64,000 nt of DNA from Mycolicibacter heraklionensis (GTDB lineage: Bacteria; Actinomycetota; Actinomycetes; Mycobacteriales; Mycobacteriaceae). Of the stretch, positions 1 to 10,633 are shown piece after piece. The notes beneath the pieces are model-generated. The model searched no databases and was not told where the DNA came from. It saw only the letters and a program-made list of their open reading frames with translations. The stretch is from assembly GCF_001021505.1 (NCBI RefSeq), contig NZ_LDPO01000009.1:62001-126000 (forward strand). The letters are read 5' to 3'. The translations under genes and the position numbers were made by a program. Each line of letters opens with the position of its first letter. The first letter of the stretch is position 1.

Positions 1-61
1 GCCGTTGGTGCGCCGGAGAAGGGCCACCGACGGCCACTCCGGACGTCTAGCATCTGGTCAT

Positions 62-1309
62 ATGCGCGCGCCGAGCCCCGGTGCATCCCGCCCGGCGTTG
101 AGTGCCTGGCGGTTCGTCACGGTGTTCGGCACCGTCAGTCTGCTGGCAGATTTCGTCTACGAGGGCGCTCGTTCCATCACCGGGCCGCTGCTGGCGTCAT
201 TCGGCGCCACCGGCCTGGTGGTCGGCACCGTGACGGGGGTCGGCGAGGCCGCCGCGCTCGGCCTGCGACTGGTGTCGGGGCCGCTGGCTGATCGGACCCG
301 ACGCTTCTGGGCCTGGACGATTGCCGGGTACGTCCTGACCGTGCTGACCGTGCCACTGCTCGGTGTTGCCGGCACGCTCTGGGTTGCCTGCGCCTTGGTG
401 ATTGCCGAGCGGGTCGGCAAGGCGGTCCGCAGCCCCGCCAAAGACACCTTGCTGTCGCACGCGACCAGTGCCACCGGCCGTGGCCGGGGCTTCGCCGTGC
501 ATGAAGCGCTCGACCAGGTAGGTGCGGTGATCGGTCCGTTGACCGTGGCCGCGGTGCTGGCACTCACCGGCGGCGACTACGCCCCCGCGCTGGGTGTGCT
601 GGCGTTACCCGGTGCCGCAACGCTGGCCCTGCTGGTCTGGCTGCGGCTGCGGGTGCCCGAGCCCGCGAGCTACGAACCCGGCGCGGCGCGCGCCCACCCG
701 ACGCGCGGCGACGCCGGGCGGTTGCCGGCGGTGTTCTGGCGGTACTGCGGGTTCGTCGCGCTGACGATGATCGGTTTCACGACCTTCGGCTTGGTGTCGT
801 TTCACCTGGTCAACCGCGGTTTGCTGCCGGCGGCAGCGGTCCCGGTGCTGTATGCGGCGGCCATGGTCGCCGACGCGCTGGCGGCGCTCGCCTCGGGGTG
901 GTGCTATGACCGGTTCGGCGGCAAGGTCTTGTTTGCCCTCCCGATTCTGTCGGCTGCCGTCGCGGTGTTCGCCTTCGCCGGAAACGTCCCCGCGGTGGTG
1001 GCCGGGGCGCTGCTGTGGGGTGCCGCGGTGGGCATTCAGGAGTCGACGCTGCGTGCCGTGGTCGCCGACCTGGTCGCACCGGGGCGCCGGGCCAGCGCCT
1101 ACGGGGCATTCGCCGCCGCGCTGGGCGGGGCCGCCGCGGCCGGCGGAGCGCTGACCGGCTGGCTCTACGACGTATCGGTCCACACGTTGATGGCGTCGAT
1201 CGTGGGAATCCAACTGCTCGCGCTCACTGTCGGGGGTGTGTCCAAAGTTTGCTCGGGCGACAATCGCCGGAAGTCATCTCACCGACACCAGACAGACATC
1301 TCCCAGTAA
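62..1309 (+). CDS. MFS-type permease
   Basis: Predicted major facilitator superfamily transporter of the inner membrane. Roughly twelve hydrophobic segments alternate with short basic loops. A loop 2-3 type motif (GPLADRTRR, residues 73-81) and a second cytoplasmic-loop motif (YDRFGGK, about residue 280) are typical of MFS proteins. The 415-residue length fits the family. ATG at 62 is chosen; a TTG at 5 would add nineteen mostly polar, arginine-rich residues, and neither start has a clear ribosome binding site. The last 25 residues are hydrophilic and look poorly conserved. The substrate cannot be inferred. The left neighbour lies outside the window, and a secreted cutinase follows on the same strand. 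Confidence 0.8.
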   Translation: MRAPSPGASRPALSAWRFVTVFGTVSLLADFVYEGARSITGPLLASFGATGLVVGTVTGVGEAAALGLRLVSGPLADRTRRFWAWTIAGYVLTVLTVPLLGVAGTLWVACALVIAERVGKAVRSPAKDTLLSHATSATGRGRGFAVHEALDQVGAVIGPLTVAAVLALTGGDYAPALGVLALPGAATLALLVWLRLRVPEPASYEPGAARAHPTRGDAGRLPAVFWRYCGFVALTMIGFTTFGLVSFHLVNRGLLPAAAVPVLYAAAMVADALAALASGWCYDRFGGKVLFALPILSAAVAVFAFAGNVPAVVAGALLWGAAVGIQESTLRAVVADLVAPGRRASAYGAFAAALGGAAAAGGALTGWLYDVSVHTLMASIVGIQLLALTVGGVSKVCSGDNRRKSSHRHQTDISQ

Positions 1310-1463
1310 CCAGCGACCGTTCGGAGCCGATCTCAGTTTTGACTCAGATCTTCGCTATGAGCCACTCAGCGTCCTGCTCATCAGTGGGTCAGCCTTCACT
1401 GAATACGTTCACTGCCAGGGGTGTCTGCTGCACACGACACGATTCTTATGCCACCATGTACCG

Positions 1464-2138
1464 GTGAACCCACGTCGGATACTTCGTTCCCTCGGTGTTG
1501 TTCTGGCCCTGACCTGGCTGCTGCACAGCACCGCCGCCATCCCTGCCCCTGCCTCCGCCGAGCCGTGTCCCGATGTCCAAGTATTGTTTGCTAGAGGCAC
1601 CGGTGAGGAAGCCGGCCTCGGCGAGACCGGGCAAGCATTCGTCAACTCGCTACGGGCCCGGTTGCCGGACCGTCCGGTGGACGTCTACGCGATCGACTAC
1701 CCGGCCACCAATGACTGGCCGACGGGCATTGAGGGCATCCGTGACGCCACCGCCCACATCGAGGCCACTGCGGCGAACTGCCCCAAGACCAAGATGGTGC
1801 TCGGCGGCTTCTCGCAGGGCGCCGCGGTGATGGGCTTCTCCACCGCCAACGCCATCCCAGACGGCGTGGAAGGGGTCGATATACCACGGCCAATGCCCCC
1901 GGAAGTGGCAGACCACGTCGCCGCCGTGGTGCTCTTCGGAACTCCGAACGACCGGGCGATGAATTTCCTCGGCCAGCCGCCCTTGGCCATCGGCCCGGCG
2001 TATACCGCCAAGACCATCCAGCTGTGTGCGCCCGAAGACCCGGTCTGCTCCGAGGGACTGAACTTCTCCGCGCACGCACCGGGCGCCTACGACGGGATCG
2101 CAGACGAAGGCGCGGCCTACGCGGCAAACCGGCTCTAA
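1464..2138 (+). CDS. Secreted cutinase-family serine esterase (first of a tandem pair)
   Basis: Secreted carboxylesterase of the cutinase (CULP) family, expected to hydrolyse lipid esters or polyesters outside the cell. The 224-residue product starts with a signal peptide: basic NPRR, a hydrophobic core, then an Ala-rich cleavage region near residue 32. The mature part begins with the family start EPCPDVQVLFARGTGE. The nucleophile elbow GGFSQG gives Ser117, with Asp192 in a Cys-flanked loop (CAPEDPVC) and His204 completing the triad. The GTG at 1464 places the signal peptide directly at the N-terminus. Neighbours: MFS permease upstream, a second cutinase 92 bp downstream. Confidence 0.9.
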   Translation: MNPRRILRSLGVVLALTWLLHSTAAIPAPASAEPCPDVQVLFARGTGEEAGLGETGQAFVNSLRARLPDRPVDVYAIDYPATNDWPTGIEGIRDATAHIEATAANCPKTKMVLGGFSQGAAVMGFSTANAIPDGVEGVDIPRPMPPEVADHVAAVVLFGTPNDRAMNFLGQPPLAIGPAYTAKTIQLCAPEDPVCSEGLNFSAHAPGAYDGIADEGAAYAANRL

Positions 2139-2230
2139 CCACCGTGTTCGCCCCGCAGGACCAGCTTTGCGGTTTGCTGATTCACGACCCGCGGGCCACC
2201 GGCACGACCGGGGCATGTCAGCATTTAAGG

Positions 2231-2890
2231 ATGAATTTGCGTAACACTGTTCGCACCTTCGCTGCCGTGGTGATGCTCACCGGAACCCTGGTGGCCGCGC
2301 CGATGGGCATTCCCACCGCAGCCGCAGAGCCCTGCCCGGACGCCGAAGTGGTGTTCGCCCGCGGCTCCGGTCAGCCCGTCGGACTCGGTGACGTCGGTGA
2401 GGCCTTCGTCGGTTCCCTGCAGGAGCAGTTGCAGGGCGTGAACGTCAACGTCTACCCGGTCGAGTACCCGGCGAGCACCGATTACCACAACAGCGCGGTC
2501 CTCGGTGAGAGTGACGCCACCGCCCACATTCAGGGCACGGTCGCCAACTGCCCCAAGACCAAGCTCGTGCTCGGCGGCTACTCCCAGGGCGCCAGCGTCA
2601 TCGCGATGTCCAGCAATGCGCTGCCGGCTCCGGTCGCCAACCACGTGGTCGCGGTGGCACTGTTCGGCCCGCCGTCGAGCCCGTACTCCACCTCGTTGTG
2701 GGGAGGTCCGCTGCCGGTCCTCGCCGCGTCCTACCGCCCGAAGACCATCGACTTCTGCCTGGCGGGCGACATCTACTGCGAAGACAGCGGCAGCGTCGTC
2801 CCGCACCTGATGTACGTGCAGGACGGCAAGACCGTGGAGGCCGCGACATTCGTGGCGAATCGGGTCACGGGCGGCCAGAGCGTCAGCTAG
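2231..2890 (+). CDS. Secreted cutinase-family serine esterase (second of a tandem pair)
   Basis: Second cutinase-like secreted esterase, 219 residues, with a signal peptide ending in an Ala-rich region and a mature start EPCPDAEVVFARGSGQ. The triad is complete: Ser118 in GGYSQG, Asp180 in the Cys-bounded loop and His192. It is clearly a paralogue of the upstream gene (shared ATAHI and NCPKTK segments before the nucleophile) but diverged, so the duplication is not recent. ATG 2231 is preferred because it gives a normal signal peptide; the purine-rich AAGG just before it is too close to be an ideal ribosome binding site. The two genes may be co-transcribed. Confidence 0.9.
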   Translation: MNLRNTVRTFAAVVMLTGTLVAAPMGIPTAAAEPCPDAEVVFARGSGQPVGLGDVGEAFVGSLQEQLQGVNVNVYPVEYPASTDYHNSAVLGESDATAHIQGTVANCPKTKLVLGGYSQGASVIAMSSNALPAPVANHVVAVALFGPPSSPYSTSLWGGPLPVLAASYRPKTIDFCLAGDIYCEDSGSVVPHLMYVQDGKTVEAATFVANRVTGGQSVS

Positions 2891-2897
2891 CACGCTC

Positions 2898-2916
2898 GGC
2901 CGGACCGAAGCCGGCC
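2898..2916. terminator. Possible bidirectional hairpin between convergent genes
   Basis: Inverted repeat GGCCGG / CCGGCC with a 7-nt loop in the 56-bp gap between the convergent cutinase and TPP-enzyme genes. There is no T-tract, as is usual for mycobacterial terminators. The arms are short, so this is tentative. Confidence 0.4.
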
Positions 2917-2946
2917 ACGGCGGCGGGTCAGAGCACCGTCGTCCGG

Positions 2947-4506
2947 TCAGAACAGGGTCGGGATCCGCGCATCGATCAGGTGCGGTCCCGGCTCGGCCAC
3001 GGCCCGGCGGAACTGTTCGGCGAGTTCCTCGCAGGTGGTGGCTACCGTCGCCGGCACCCCGAAGCCCTCGGCGATCTTCGCGAAGTCCATATTCGGCCGC
3101 GACAGGTCGAGCAGATCGTTTGCTTTCGGCCCACCGCCCTGCGCACCCACCCGGGCCAGTTCCAGGCGCAGGATCGCATACGAGCTGTTGTTGATCAGCA
3201 CCGTGGTCACGTTCAGGTTCTCGCGCGCCATCGTCCACAACGCGGAGATGGTGTAGGCCGCACTGCCGTCGGCCTGCAGCGCGATCACCGGCCGGTCCGG
3301 TGCGGCCACGGCCGCACCCAGAGCGACCGGCAGACCCTGCCCGATCGCGCCGCCGGTCAGCGTGAGCACGTCGTGACGTGGCGCGCCGGCGGTGGCCGCG
3401 GGCAGCATCAGGCCCGAGGTGTTGGACTCGTCGGAGATGATCGCGTTGTCAGGCAGCAGTGCCCCGATCACCTGTACCCAGTTCTGCGGGGTGAGCTGCC
3501 CGGTCGGGAGTTCGGGGACGGCGGCGGGTGCCGGCCGCGGCTGCACGCCGGAAGCCACCGCATCGGCCAGCTGCTCGAGTGCGGCCACCACATCGGTCTC
3601 GAGGCCGGCCAGGTTGTGTACGACGCAACCCTCGGGAACCAAGTCACTGGGCTTGCCGGGGTAGGCGAAGAACGACACCGGAGCCCGCGTGCCGGCCACC
3701 ACCAGGTGCTTGATGCCGTCGAGTTGGAAGGCGGCCTGCTCCGCCAGGTAGCCAAGCCGGTCGATCGCCGGGACCCCGGCGCCGCGGACGAGCCGGGCCG
3801 GGAAAGTCTCGACCAGAGCACGAGCACCGGTTGCGGCGACTATCCGGTCGGTGGCCTCCAGAGCGCGTACATCGGCGACAGCGGGCCCGCCGATCAGGAT
3901 CGCCACCAGCTCGCCGCTGCCCAGCACGGCGGCAACATCGGCGACGGCCTGTGCGTCGGGAGCAGCCGCGGGGACCGGTTCGACCGGCCCGGCCGCCTGC
4001 GCGCCGTCTTCCCAGGAGATGTCGGCGGGCAGAATCAGGTTGGCGACCTGTGCCGGACTGGCCAGTGACTGCGCGACCGCTTCGGCGGCGTCGCGCCCCA
4101 CGTCGCCGCCGCTGCCGGTGCGGCGCACCCAGCCGTGGGTCCAGTCGGTCAGCGGTTCGATGTCGGATTCCAGCGGCGCGTCGTACTTCTTGTGGTACGT
4201 GGCGTGATCGCCGATGACGTTGACCACCGGCACGTGCGCCCGGCGGGCGTTGTGCAAGTTGGCCAAGCCATTACCCAGCCCGGGCCCCAGGTGCAGCAGG
4301 GTGGCAGCGGGCTTTCCGGCCACCCGGGCATACCCGTCGGCGGCACCGGTGACCACGCCTTCGAACAGGCACAGCACCCCGCGCATCTGCGGCACCGAAT
4401 CCAAGGCGGCCACGAAATGCATCTCGGAAGTACCGGGATTGGCGAAGCAGACCTGAACCCCGCTGTCGACCAAAGTGGCGATCAGGGCCTGTGCTCCGTT
4501 AGTCAT
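2947..4506 (-). CDS. Thiamine diphosphate-dependent enzyme, IlvX-like acetolactate synthase homologue
   Basis: TPP-dependent decarboxylase/carboligase-family protein of 519 residues. The N-terminal segment NGAQALIATLVDSGVQVCFA followed by NPGTSEMHFVAALD closely resembles mycobacterial IlvX proteins. The pyrimidine-domain Glu is present in LFEGVVTGAADGYAR. The pyrophosphate-binding motif reads ADGS followed by NN about 28 residues later, so the usual GDG is ADG. ATG 4506 is chosen over an upstream start at 4608 because the family begins at NGAQAL and an AAGAAAGG-like purine tract precedes it. The next gene upstream encodes a GlcD-type FAD oxidase; the two may process a 2-hydroxy/2-oxo acid, but the substrate is unknown. 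True acetolactate synthase activity is not assured. Confidence 0.82.
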   Translation of the reverse strand: MTNGAQALIATLVDSGVQVCFANPGTSEMHFVAALDSVPQMRGVLCLFEGVVTGAADGYARVAGKPAATLLHLGPGLGNGLANLHNARRAHVPVVNVIGDHATYHKKYDAPLESDIEPLTDWTHGWVRRTGSGGDVGRDAAEAVAQSLASPAQVANLILPADISWEDGAQAAGPVEPVPAAAPDAQAVADVAAVLGSGELVAILIGGPAVADVRALEATDRIVAATGARALVETFPARLVRGAGVPAIDRLGYLAEQAAFQLDGIKHLVVAGTRAPVSFFAYPGKPSDLVPEGCVVHNLAGLETDVVAALEQLADAVASGVQPRPAPAAVPELPTGQLTPQNWVQVIGALLPDNAIISDESNTSGLMLPAATAGAPRHDVLTLTGGAIGQGLPVALGAAVAAPDRPVIALQADGSAAYTISALWTMARENLNVTTVLINNSSYAILRLELARVGAQGGGPKANDLLDLSRPNMDFAKIAEGFGVPATVATTCEELAEQFRRAVAEPGPHLIDARIPTLF

Positions 4507-4561
4507 GTGGCTGCCTTTCTTGCCGGGCACCGAAGTATGCGGGACGCGCGCGATCTGCTGC

Positions 4562-5944
4562 CTATAGAAGCACGCCCGGATTGAGGATCCCGGCGGGGTC
4601 GAAGGCATCCTTGATTCGGCGCATCAGGGCGATCTTGACCGGATCCTCCAGCTCCAGGAAATGCTGCGTCTTGAGCCGTCCCAGGCCGTGCTCACCGGAG
4701 ATGGCGCCGCCGAGGGCCATCGCGGCCGCGAAGATGTCGTGCAGCAGCCGGTGGCGGACGTCGTCGTCGGCGCAGAACACCGCCAGGTGGACGTTACCGT
4801 CACCGGCGTGTCCGCAGCCGACCACACCGGCACCCGCCGACTGGGCGAATTCTTGTGCCTTGCTGAGGAACTGGTGCATCTCGGCCCGCGGTACCACCAC
4901 GTCGATGACATCGTGGGCCCCGGCGGCCTTGGCCGTCCAGAACGCTTTCTCGCGGGCTTCGATCAGGGCGTGCGCTGAATTACCCTCCAGCACATAGACA
5001 TCAATGGCCCCCAGCGAGCCCAGCAGTTCGCCCAGCATGGCCACGTCGTCATCGAGGCGCTCACGGTCGCGGTTCTCCACCCCCACCACCAGGTACGCCT
5101 CCGCGGTCTCACGCACCGCGTCGGGGATGCCCAGGTTCAGGTTCTGCGAGTAGCTGATCGCGGCCAGGGTGAGTTTGTCGACGTATTCCAGGATCACCGG
5201 GTCCACGCCGCTGCGCACCGCCGCCGGCACCGCACGCAGCACCGCGGGCAGATCCGGAAACGGCGCCAACAGCGTGGCGGAGTGCCCAAGGCGGGGATAG
5301 AGCCGCACGGTGACCTCGGTGGCCAGCGCGCAGGTGCCCTCGGAGCCGATGATCAGCTGGGTCAGGTCATAACCGGTGGACAGCTTGGTGATTCGGCCGC
5401 CGGTGCGGATCAGCTCGCCGGTCGGCAACGCAGCCTGCAGGCCGAGCACGTTGTGCCGCGTGACCCCGTACTTGACCGCGCGCATGCCGCCGGCGTTGGT
5501 ACCGACGTTTCCGCCGACACTGGCGGACAGTTCGCCCGGGAAGACGGTGTACATCAGCCCCGCCTCGGCCGTCGCGGTGTCGAGGTCGGCCAAGGTGACA
5601 CCGGGTTGCACCACCGCGACCTGATTGTCGGTGTCGATCTCCAGGATCGCGTTCATCCGCTCGAAGGAGATCAGCAGACCGTCGGGGCACGGCCGCGCGC
5701 CCGCGGACATGCCGGTGCCGGATCCGCGGGCGGTCACCGGAACCTTGGCTTCGGTTGCCGCGGCCAGCAGCGCCGCAACCTGCTCGGCGGTCTGTGGGCG
5801 GGCGACGTAGCGCGGCGTCACCGGCGCTCCGACCAGCGCCTCGTCGTGGGCGTAGTCGGGACCGATCTGCTCGCCGGTCAGCAGTCCGCCTGCACCCACG
5901 ATGTCGGCGAACTGCTGTGCGACGCCGTTGTCTTGCGTGGCCAT
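4562..5944 (-). CDS. FAD-linked oxidase, GlcD / D-2-hydroxyacid dehydrogenase type
   Basis: Flavoprotein of the FAD_binding_4 plus FAD-oxidase C-terminal family (glycolate oxidase GlcD, D-lactate dehydrogenase). At 460 residues it has the family length. The FAD-binding part shows VTARGSGTGMSAGA and GGNVGTNAGGMRAVKYGVTRHNV. The C-terminal substrate domain contains the HAGDGNVH motif and SGEHGLG close to the end. It is expected to oxidise a D-2-hydroxy acid to a 2-oxo acid. It lies 6 bp downstream of the tex-like gene and 55 bp upstream of the TPP enzyme, all on the minus strand, so an operon is likely. The substrate is not visible from sequence. Confidence 0.88.
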   Translation of the reverse strand: MATQDNGVAQQFADIVGAGGLLTGEQIGPDYAHDEALVGAPVTPRYVARPQTAEQVAALLAAATEAKVPVTARGSGTGMSAGARPCPDGLLISFERMNAILEIDTDNQVAVVQPGVTLADLDTATAEAGLMYTVFPGELSASVGGNVGTNAGGMRAVKYGVTRHNVLGLQAALPTGELIRTGGRITKLSTGYDLTQLIIGSEGTCALATEVTVRLYPRLGHSATLLAPFPDLPAVLRAVPAAVRSGVDPVILEYVDKLTLAAISYSQNLNLGIPDAVRETAEAYLVVGVENRDRERLDDDVAMLGELLGSLGAIDVYVLEGNSAHALIEAREKAFWTAKAAGAHDVIDVVVPRAEMHQFLSKAQEFAQSAGAGVVGCGHAGDGNVHLAVFCADDDVRHRLLHDIFAAAMALGGAISGEHGLGRLKTQHFLELEDPVKIALMRRIKDAFDPAGILNPGVLL

Positions 5945-5950
5945 CCGTCC

Positions 5951-8311
<2,361 letters not shown>

Positions 8312-8414
8312 GCCGACGGACCCTACCGAACGCCGCTGACAGTTCCTGGGTGCGGCACGGCGTGCTGGATCACCATCAGCTTGAACAGCGTTGCCGCCAG
8401 GCAATTTCGGGTGA

Positions 8415-8444
8415 TTCATCCACAGTTGCCCGGTTCATCCACAG
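8415..8444. repeat. Two direct copies of TTCATCCACAG
   Basis: TTCATCCACAG occurs at 8415-8425 and 8434-8444, a 19-bp period, in the divergent region between tex and the DUF222/HNH gene. The core TCATCCACA differs by one base from the DnaA-box consensus TTATCCACA. It could be a DnaA or regulator site; nothing else suggests a replication origin here. Confidence 0.5.
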
Positions 8445-8482
8445 ATCAGCGTTCGAGCCCCGGTATTCGCACAAACGTTCGA

Positions 8483-8488
8483 TAACCT
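8483..8488 (+). promoter_or_regulatory. Putative -10 element for a leaderless DUF222/HNH transcript
   Basis: TAACCT (mycobacterial TANNNT type) ends six bases before the GTG start at 8495. Transcription would therefore begin at or near the start codon, giving a leaderless mRNA. No good -35 is visible. Confidence 0.45.
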
Positions 8489-8494
8489 GGGGAT

Positions 8495-9877
8495 GTGTCT
8501 GATCAGGTCCTTCCCCCCGCTGCGGCGGCGCGCGCGGCTATCCGCGCGGATCTGACACTGATCGACGACGCCCAGGCACGGCTGAGGGCGGCCGACACGG
8601 ACCTGGTCGGCAACGCGTTTCGGGTCGAAATGGCCGAACACCTCGAAACCCAACACCGTGTCAATCGCGGCCTGTCCTACCGCATCTTCGGCGAGATCGC
8701 CGACCCTGCCGACGGCCCCGACGACCCCCGGCTACCCGCAGACACCAAGATCGCCGACCTGCTGTGGTCACGCCTGCGCATCACCCGCGCCGAGGTCCGA
8801 CGCCGCTTCCGCATCGCCGCCCGCATCCGGCCGCGCCGCAATCTCACCGGACCCCCGACTCCGCCGGAGCTGCCCGACGTCGCCGCCGCGGTCGAGGACG
8901 GCCGGATCGGTGATGACCACATCAAATCCGTTACCAGCGCCCTGGACCAGCTACCCGCGAGTATCGCACCGGCCGACCGGGAGGCCGCCGAACGCACCCT
9001 GGTTCGCCACGCCACCGAACAGGACGCCGCCTTCGTCACCATCATGGGTCACGCCATCGCCGATGTCCTCAACCCCGACGGCAACTTCACCGACGAGGAC
9101 CGAGCGCGCCGCCGCAACCTCGTCCTGGGTCGCCAAGGCCCCGACGGGATGAGCCGGCTATCCGGCTGCATCGACCCCGAAACCCGCGCCTATCTGGAGG
9201 CCGTCATGGCTGCGGTACGCCCCGGCCACCGGCGGCCCGGTAACTCTGAAGAGCGCGATACCCGCTCATCGGGACAACGCGACCACGACGCACTCAAGCT
9301 CGCGCTGCGCCACAGCATCGAGTTCGGCTCCATGGGCACCCACCGCGGGGTTCCCGTGACCGTCATCGTCACCACAAAACTCGCCGACCTCGACCAGGCG
9401 GCCCGCGCCATGACCGACCCGGATATCCCGATGCCGGCTCCGGCCCGTACCGGCGGCGGCAGCCGCCTTCCGATGCGTGATCTGATCCGCATGGCGGCCA
9501 ACTCGATTCACTATCTCGCGGTGTTCGACAACCACTCCGAGCGGCCGCTGTATCTGGGCCGCAGCAAACGCATCGCCACGCTGGATCACCGGATCATCTG
9601 CCACGCTCGCGACCGCGGCTGCACGAGGCCGAACTGCACCGAGCCCGGCTACCACTGCGAAGTTCACCATTCGACCGACTGGGCACACGATGGCCGCACC
9701 AACGCCGACGAGCTCTACTTCGCCTGCGGCGGCGACCACGGCGCTGCCACCCGCGGCGACCTCCAGACTCACGTCACCGAGCAAGGCCGACTGGCGTGGA
9801 CCGACGGCACCGGCCCGCCCCAGATCAACCATCTCCACCACCCTGAGGAACTTCTCGATGACGTCGAAGACCCATAG
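8495..9877 (+). CDS. DUF222 / HNH endonuclease-domain protein (13E12 repeat family)
   Basis: Mycobacterial 13E12-type protein of 460 residues. The N-terminal two thirds is a DUF222-like helical domain (GEIADPADGPDDPRLPADTK, then WSRLRITRAEVRRRFRIAARI). The C-terminus carries an HNH nuclease fold with zinc ligands: RDRGCTRPNC, then EVHHSTDWAHDG and later ACGGDHGA. The family is multicopy in mycobacteria and lies near mobile-element remnants in some genomes; its biological role is unsettled. GTG 8495 is supported by the -10 element directly upstream. The gene is apparently intact. The ankyrin-type gene starts 45 bp downstream and could be co-transcribed. Confidence 0.88.
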   Translation: MSDQVLPPAAAARAAIRADLTLIDDAQARLRAADTDLVGNAFRVEMAEHLETQHRVNRGLSYRIFGEIADPADGPDDPRLPADTKIADLLWSRLRITRAEVRRRFRIAARIRPRRNLTGPPTPPELPDVAAAVEDGRIGDDHIKSVTSALDQLPASIAPADREAAERTLVRHATEQDAAFVTIMGHAIADVLNPDGNFTDEDRARRRNLVLGRQGPDGMSRLSGCIDPETRAYLEAVMAAVRPGHRRPGNSEERDTRSSGQRDHDALKLALRHSIEFGSMGTHRGVPVTVIVTTKLADLDQAARAMTDPDIPMPAPARTGGGSRLPMRDLIRMAANSIHYLAVFDNHSERPLYLGRSKRIATLDHRIICHARDRGCTRPNCTEPGYHCEVHHSTDWAHDGRTNADELYFACGGDHGAATRGDLQTHVTEQGRLAWTDGTGPPQINHLHHPEELLDDVEDP

Positions 9878-9922
9878 CGGCGGACTCAAGCGCCGCGGCC
9901 CAAACCGCGAGAAGATGTCACC

Positions 9923-10633
9923 GTGACGACCTACGCCGAGATCCGCAACAACGCGCCGCTCTGGCCGGGTGTGATGGACCGCGCACTGCTCGGCAATCGG
10001 CAAGCGCAAGCCGCCCTATACCTGGCCGACATGGCCAAGCGGGGCAAGTGGAGCACGGTGATCCGTGAGCTCGACCGCGGCGATCACGTGGTCGATATCA
10101 AGGCATGGCGGCCGGGAGGCAAGTCCTGGCTGACGGTGCTGCATCAGGCCGGCTGGCACGGCGCGTCCCCGGACGTCGCGTCCTGGCTGATCGAGCGGGG
10201 CGCGCTGCGCTCACAACCGGACGCCGCCGGTCGCACCGCCTATGACCTCGCCGTCGAGCACCGGCGGTCGGCCGAACTGCTGGAGGTGCTCCAACCGCCG
10301 CCGGCGCCGCTGGACCACGACCGGATCGCTGCGCTCAACACTCAGCTCACCGCCGTGATCGACGACCTGATCCAACACCTGTTCCGGGGTGGCGACCTGC
10401 GCCAGATGCTCCGCTATCCCCCGGTCGAGGTGCTGCACGAGCTGCCCAGAAGACAACTGTGGTTCCCAGTGCCGTATCTGTGGGGCGGATTCCGGATCGG
10501 TCTGCGCGACAACGACATCGAGATGGTCGGCGGCTATCGAGAACTCGACCCGGTCGGTGACGTGCACGTTGCGACGGTCGGCTATCTCATCACACCCGAG
10601 GGCCCGTCGCAGGTCTACGAAGGCTATGAATAG
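9923..10633 (+). CDS. Ankyrin-repeat-like hypothetical protein
   Basis: A 236-residue cytoplasmic protein with no signal peptide or membrane segment. Residues about 65-115 read like two degenerate ankyrin repeats: SWLTVLHQAGWHGASPDVAS followed by WLIERGALRSQPDAAGRTAYDLA. The C-terminal half (LRYPPVEVLHELPRRQLWFP, then VPYLWGGFRI) is unrecognised. The start is a GTG with a weak AGAAG purine tract upstream. The last 10 bp overlap the 3' end of the convergent acyl-CoA ligase gene. Position after DUF222/HNH raises the possibility that it is an associated partner, but no functional link is visible. Confidence 0.7.
   Translation: MTTYAEIRNNAPLWPGVMDRALLGNRQAQAALYLADMAKRGKWSTVIRELDRGDHVVDIKAWRPGGKSWLTVLHQAGWHGASPDVASWLIERGALRSQPDAAGRTAYDLAVEHRRSAELLEVLQPPPAPLDHDRIAALNTQLTAVIDDLIQHLFRGGDLRQMLRYPPVEVLHELPRRQLWFPVPYLWGGFRIGLRDNDIEMVGGYRELDPVGDVHVATVGYLITPEGPSQVYEGYE

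Noticed and set aside
1236..1463. N-terminal extension of the first cutinase from a GTG at 1236
   Set aside because: It overlaps the end of the MFS gene and would bury the signal peptide 76 residues inside the protein.
2698..4068. 456-codon plus-strand frame overlapping cutinase 2 and the TPP enzyme
   Set aside because: Low-information Arg/Gly/His translation; both overlapped genes have clear family motifs.
8415..8444. Replication origin
   Set aside because: Only two weak DnaA-like boxes, no AT-rich unwinding region, no dnaA or dnaN nearby.
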